DNA of 64,000 nt from Impatiens glandulifera (lineage: Eukaryota > Streptophyta > Magnoliopsida > Ericales > Balsaminaceae), in NCBI RefSeq assembly GCF_907164915.1, contig NC_061868.1, forward strand, positions 31,276,439-31,340,438, in the 5' to 3' direction. This document shows, one piece after another, positions 58,961 to 64,000 of this stretch. Under the pieces are notes generated by a model. The model ran no database searches. It saw only the letters and a list, made by a program, of their open reading frames with translations, and was not told the DNA's origin. How positions within the stretch are numbered: the stretch's first letter is position 1; the number at the start of each line of letters is the position of its first letter. The position numbers and the translations under genes were made by a program.

Positions 58961-59483
58961 TTTAGTTCGGTTAGATTATTTGTCTACATATATGTTTCAT
59001 TGTAATATATGTTGATTTATATTCAATCAATATTTTATATTCAGTTTTATATCTCACAAACCAGCTTAGAGTTCAAGTATTGGATTACCAATTTTAAATA
59101 AAAATTCAAACAAGGGATTCCAACTAAAAGAATAGAATCCATTGTTTTATTTATTCTAAAATGTAAATTATATATACAAGATTATATTATTGAGATTCAC
59201 TAGTTACTAATCTAGAAATCTCCAATATAATAATTAGGCCAACTATATATAAAAAAATTAAAGATAACTATTAATTGATTACATTTATTACACCCCGCAA
59301 TCGAAACATGTGGGCGATGTGTGCAGAGATTGGATTAAAAAATTTCAAAAAAATTCTCGGAAGCCCCTTCGTGAAGATATTCGCAAGTTGAAATCGAGAT
59401 GGACATGAAGAACTCAAACTTGACCGCATGGACCTTCTTACGAACAAAGTGAATGTCCATCTTAATGTGCTTGGTCCGTTGTG
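58961..59483. other. Intergenic DNA, decayed copia tail
   Basis: AT-rich. The portion at 59290-59483 probably continues the copia pol end and LTR on the minus strand, but only fragments can be read (for example the complement of CACATTAAGATGGACATTC). Confidence 0.4.
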
Positions 59484-60740
59484 CTAAACGAGATTACTAG
59501 AGAGGTAAATCGTACTCATATTATCATAGTAAACAAGAGTAGCGGTGAGAACTGGGCAATGAAATTCTAGGAGTAAATTACGTAGCCAACAAATTTCCGA
59601 AACCACATTCGCAAATGCCCGGTACTCAGCCCCAACACTAGAACGGAACAAAGTGGTTTGACGCTTAGCCGACCAAGAGATTAGATTATCTTCCAAGAAG
59701 ACACATTAGCCAAACGTCTAATGATGTGTGTCCGGGCACCCACCCTAGTCAAGATCAGTGTAAGCCAAGAGGGATTTAACAGATGATGGAGACAAATGAA
59801 GGTCAAAATCAAGATTCTGAATATACCAGATAATTCTCTTTAGATTTGCCATGTATACCTCTCAGGGATCATGCATGAAGAGACAAATCTACTGAATTGT
59901 ATACGTGATATCAGGACGAGAAAACATCAGATATTGCAGAGCACCAGCCTAGCTACGGTACGAGAAGAATCTGACACAAGAGAAGAGACTGAAGGCCCAA
60001 GTTTCGGTGTGGTATCAACTAGCGTAGTCGACAACTTACAAGATGACATACCCGCACAGTTTAGAATCACAGACGCATACTTTCGTTGAGAAAGGAACAT
60101 ACCATTTGCATGAGACCTTACCAAAATGACCAAAAAATAATGCAATGGACCCAAATCCTTCATAGAAAATTTTGTACTCAAGCTATAGATGAAGAATCTA
60201 CGGAATGAGTGATCTGAAAGAGTCTGGAAAAATCAGGTGTAGACACAAAATCCTTAAAACGTTTGTTCCAAACTCGAGGAGGCTGCTTCAAACCATATAA
60301 TGATTTCTTAAAACGGAAGACATAATGAGGAAATGAAAAATCTATGAACCTAAGAGGTTGATGCATGTATACATCATCATCAAGAGTGTCATGGAGAAAA
60401 ACATTTTTTACATCAAGTTGGTGAATTGACCATTTCTTCGATAGGGCAAGACTGAGGACCAATCAAATAGTGGCTGGTTTGACAACATTACTGAAAGTCT
60501 CCCCACAATTAACGCTAACCTATTGAGTTTTTCTATCACCTATATGATAGGCTTTATGCCTCTCAAAAGAACCATTAGCACGGTCTTTATGAGTAAAGAC
60601 TCATAAATAACGAATAATATTAACATCATTTGGATGGAGAACCAACTCCCACGTCTTATTAGCAATTAAAGCATTAAACTCTTCATGTATAACTAACTTC
60701 CAATTTGGATCTTGTAGCGCAACAACAAGGTTACGAGGTA
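59484..60740 (-). pseudogene. Ty1/copia RT-RNase H remnant (minus strand)
   Basis: Reverse-strand order: LQDPNWKLVIHEEFNALIAN and KTWELV at about 60640-60715, WSIHQLDVKNVFLHDTLDDD with YMHQPL at 60350-60440, KKSLYGLKQPPRVWNKRF at 60250-60320, KFSMKDLGPLHYFL at 60130-60170, and RNase H (VGAEYRAFANVVSEICWLRN) at 59560-59650. The YVDD segment is missing at the junction near 60180, where RT frames are joined by a small deletion. Stops occur between blocks. No LTR was identified with certainty. Confidence 0.88.
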
Positions 60741-61753
60741 AATGAGATTTAGACCCAGCAGAAAGAAGGTTAAAAATACATTAGGGCCGAAACACCCCCC
60801 ACTGACTTTTAGTGACCGGTCGAAGAAAAAAGGGTGATGGACAGGAGGTGGAGATAAAAGTGTAGACTGATGATGAATCACAAGTGATGGAGGATCATCG
60901 AGAAAATCATACGAGAGTGGAGGAGACTAAATTTCAACAAAAGGAAAACGAAACTCATCAAAGATGATGTGGCGACAAATAATGATATGTCGAAACACTT
61001 ATAAAGGAATACAATTTATTTTCTATTATTCCAAAATGTAACTAGTTATATACAAAATTATATCATTGAAATTTATTAATCTAACCAGTAATTTAGATTA
61101 ATTACATTTCTTATCAACTATTTTAGTTGTTAAAGAAAATTAACTTAATAAAAATAAATAATTAATGTTACTTATTTTGTAATACTTATGATCTTAAATG
61201 TCAATATAAAAAAATAAATTAATATTGTTGAAACTAATTCCAACATTTAAATTTTGATATAATTTAATAATTATCTATCAATTTTTATTGTAATAAAAAT
61301 TAAACTCATCTAAATCAATCTACTAAAATATAAAGTTTATGATATATATATACATTTTATAATAAATATATAATATTTGTGTAAAAATATATAACATTGT
61401 TGGATGGACCAAATAGTAATATATATATTTCTGAAGTTCTCTAACCATATACACATAGATAGTCACCTTATTATGGATATTCTAAAATTATATATATTTA
61501 TAACTCATACTTCGTGATTTAATAGAGAGTAGGGTAGTGTTTGGGTAATAATTTTGGGAGCTTCTTCATTTATTTTTTTTATCTTGTTTTATCGGCACAA
61601 ATTATGAGTTGACATTTATGTGTCGGCATAGATAACTTTTGCTATAATGTTATAATCGCTCCATATTTTGAGGGCGCATGAACCCGCAAATCAACATAAA
61701 CAAATTAGCTATTTTACCCTAACAAAACGGGTTATGTGTTGTAGTGCGAGAAC
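60741..61753. other. Decayed copia sequence and AT-rich DNA
   Basis: 60741-61000 probably continues the copia linker between integrase and RT on the minus strand but has no clear motif. 61000-61753 is AT-rich with no gene. Confidence 0.4.
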
Positions 61754-62020
61754 CTAGTAACTAAGAATGTCAATTATAATCTACCCCGCGGTTTTCAATC
61801 TAAATTGTCCTATTAAGGACAATTTTTTTCCGACTTGATCAATAGTCCCTCACCCCGACTCTTCCCAATGTACTCCAAACACAACAAAAATATATAACAT
61901 CGCTAATATATTTATATATAAAATATGATCTAACGGTGTCTATAAGCGAATTTCCCGATCGTAAAACAATTTCCGAAAAAGAATCAATCAATGATGGTAA
62001 ACGCATCCTCCGCTAATTAG
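61754..62020. mobile_element. Decayed foldback element, copy 3 (TAAGGATGG family)
   Basis: Starts TAAGAATGTCAATTATAATC and keeps, in order, blocks of copies 1 and 2: CCCCGCGGTTTTC, GACAATTTTTTTCCGA, CACCCCGACTC, CAAACACAACAAAAATATATAA, and GATGGTAAACGCATCCTCC at the end. The core is shorter and the right terminal repeat is lost. Confidence 0.6.
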
Positions 62021-62195
62021 TATTACTCCATATAACCTAAGATTAAGCATTATAATTATTATATATATAATATTATTAAATTAAAAAGAGAAAGTATATT
62101 TCATTTTTTATAAACTCCACAACACACCAGTCCACTAAAATGAATGGTGTGAAAACATCTTGTTTATGTAGGTGTGCATAACTAGAAAATAATCA

Positions 62196-63805
62196 TCATA
62201 AGATGTCTTCAAGACTGATACTTGTGGGAAGATCATAGCCAAACACCATTGAATAGTCATCCATCTCCCCATCACTAAACTTTGGCATCCTCCAACTCCT
62301 TTCTACATCACACCCTTCCTCATTTCTTAAAAATTCCTGCACCTGCATTTCAAACAAATATTTTTCAAAAAAACTATCCTAATCATCTTACATTTACAGC
62401 CACATAATATTGCTGAACTGACCTCACTCATAGATGGACGCCAAATTGAAGATTGTCTAATACAATAAGAGGAAGTAAGAATCACTCTTTGAACTTCAAC
62501 AGCATCATATCTCCCTTCCAAACACGGATCAACTAATTCATCAATCTTCCCAGATTCAATAAGTGGCTTTGCCTAAACATTATTTCCCAAAAATAAATAA
62601 TAATAAAAAATCCCATGTTTTACATTTATCAAATAGTTAACCCACCCATAAGAGAAGGCTCTGTTTGGAAGAGTCGACTGGTCTCCTACCAGTAACAATC
62701 TCTAATAGTAAGACTCCAAAGGCAAAAATATCAGTCTTTTCATCTACAATACCGTGCATGAAATACTCAGGTGCCAAGTAACCAAATGTGCCTTCTATTG
62801 GAATCACTGCATGATGAGTCCATTTGTTTGGTAGCCATTTTGCTAGTCCAAAGTCAGAAATCTGCAAAACATTTCGATGTGACTAACAGATGCTGCAAGC
62901 CAAATGTCCGAAATTGAAACCAGAGTTTTTGTTTTCTCACCTGAGGTTCGTAATCTGGACCTAGAAGAACATTGGAGGCTTTGATATCTCGATGAATAAT
63001 CCTGTGTTTACAGGATTTGTGAAGGTAATGAAGACCTTTGGCTATACCCAGTATTATTTTGTATCTCATGGGCCATTCCAACGAATTCTCCTTCTTTCCT
63101 ATGATAACAGAAAAAGTTCACATTTTACCCTCTAAAATGTAAGAAATAATTGATGCAGCATTCTATACTATATATTGTAGTGATTATTTTATGAATAACG
63201 ACATGGGAGCGACAATGGGGCATCGACTCGACTCCCCCAACTGACAGTCACGTGAAAAAAATAAAAAGGGTTATAGAGATAAAGTTATAAAGAAACATGA
63301 CCATGTTCGAAAGCATTCTGTCCCGAACATGAACATCATCAAAACCATTATGTCCCGAACATTGCCATATTCAGGAGTATTTTATCCCGAAAATGGTCAT
63401 GTTCAAGAGCATTCTGTCACAAACATTGTCCATTGCCATGTTCTGGACAAAATGCTCCAAACTATGATTTGATCAGAACTGAAAAGAGTGCGCTGACATT
63501 CTTTTTATTATTTTAGATTTTTTTTATGCTAAGACTTATTTTATTACCATGCAAAGCAGAAGACAGAGTTCCGTTGGGGGAGAAATTGAAGATTAGATGA
63601 AGCCCATTTTCGATGCAGCAGCCTATTAGTATTGCTGTGTTGGGATGATTTACATGACCTAAAATCCCCAATTCTGTAAGGAATTCTTTCTCCTTGTTTT
63701 GATCTTTAACATTTCTTTCTGATAACTTCTTCACGGCTATTGTTCTTCCATCTTCAAGATCTCCTCTGTAAACCTCTGCATACCCTCCTTTACCCACCAA
63801 ATTAT
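62196..63805 (-). CDS. Receptor-like cytoplasmic kinase, 3' part (5' exons outside window)
   Basis: Serine/threonine kinase resembling RLCK group VI (RBK1/RBK2-like; some members bind ROP GTPases). Exons on the reverse strand: 63805-63548, 63098-62941, 62861-62646, 62572-62423 and 62342-62196 (stop TGA), GT-AG and in phase; about 277 aa visible. Order of motifs: Gly-rich loop GKGGYAEVYRG, AVKKL with the ATP-binding Lys, catalytic HRDIKASN (an RD kinase), DFGLAKW, EGTFGYLAPEY, then DIFAFGVLLLEIVTGRRPVD. All catalytic residues are present. The first visible exon begins inside the codon before NLVGKGG; 63806-64000 is intron, so the N-terminus lies beyond the right edge. Group assignment is from memory of the NLVGKGGYAEVY signature. 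Confidence 0.9.
63297..63424. repeat. Exact-period 32-bp minisatellite in the kinase intron
   Basis: Four consecutive 32-bp units (63297-63328, 63329-63360, 63361-63392, 63393-63424) of the form AT-ACCATGTTC-AAAGCATT-TGTCCCGAAC with substitutions but no indels. A partial inverted relative follows at about 63435-63470 (ATGTTCTGGACAAAATGCTC). Lies within the 449-bp intron 63099-63547. Confidence 0.9.
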
Positions 63806-64000
63806 CTGCCATTCATTCATCATTTAATATTATTTGAAAACAAATATGACTAATTGTCTATTGAAAAAAAAAAAAATTGTAGGTGACAGTGTCCCTTGGA
63901 ATTAAGTTAATTTAAAGAATTTTCATTTTAATTGAAGAAAATTATAAAGTAAAAGTATAATAATAAATGTGTCAAAAAGAATATTTAGTAATTAAACCAA
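63806..64000 (-). other. Intron of the kinase gene (partial)
   Basis: AT-rich sequence upstream of the acceptor TGGCAG|AT at 63806. No further exon of the kinase is visible before the window ends. Confidence 0.6.

Noticed and set aside
61725..61750. TGTTGTAGTG, like the end of a CACTA transposon
   Set aside because: No matching CACTAC start was found upstream and no 3-bp target duplication, so a CACTA element is not supported.
63297..63424. Evenly spaced repeats reminiscent of a CRISPR array
   Set aside because: Units are contiguous with no spacers, and they lie in a plant intron; a minisatellite is the right description.

Overview
The window is nuclear DNA of a flowering plant, most likely a eudicot; I cannot name the genus. 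The evidence is GT-AG introned genes of plant-only families, very AT-rich intergenic DNA, Ty1/copia and Ty3/gypsy retrotransposon wreckage, plant-type SINEs and MITEs. There are no operons, no CRISPR array and no prokaryotic signals.

Five host genes are supported, all on the minus strand. (1) 9369-11670 is a GRF-interacting factor of the AN3/GIF type, a transcriptional co-activator (4 exons, 192 aa). (2) 27151-33346 is a SUO-like nuclear protein with BAH and TFIIS-N domains (3 coding exons, about 1443 aa). (3) 49181-50194 is a secreted xyloglucan endotransglucosylase/hydrolase (3 exons, 285 aa). (4) 56000-58450 is a myosin-binding protein with a GTD-binding (DUF593) domain (3 exons, 597 aa). 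(5) 62196-63805 is a receptor-like cytoplasmic kinase whose 5' exons lie beyond the window. The five act in unrelated processes (leaf growth, chromatin or RNA regulation, cell wall, organelle transport, signalling), and nothing suggests a functional cluster.

Most of the rest is mobile DNA. 0-2.4 kb: gypsy remnant and a foldback element. 2.4-9.3 kb: AT-rich DNA with a long-inverted-repeat element. 11.7-14.5 kb: a diverged duplication of the DNA upstream of the GIF gene. 14.6-21.6 kb: two LTR copies of one family and a dead copia element. 23.2-25.8 kb: a small non-autonomous LTR element and a hAT-type MITE with a perfect target duplication. 26.9 kb: a U6 snRNA retropseudogene. 33.9-41.2 kb: a dead gypsy element (minus strand) whose gag is split by a 5.5-kb LTR-bounded block, itself filled with a tandem array carrying Pol III-type promoter boxes. 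41.6-48.6 kb: pieces of a Tat/Ogre-like gypsy element on both sides of one LTR. 51-55 kb and 59.5-60.7 kb: a SINE and three more copia remnants.

No clearly new biological system was found. The observations most worth checking are the U6 retropseudogene, the Pol III-box tandem array nested in an LTR-bounded block, the duplicated GIF upstream region, and the single LTR flanked on both sides by internal retroelement sequence of the same polarity. All exon boundaries were read by eye from splice signals, reading frame and remembered family features; no alignment or database search was run.
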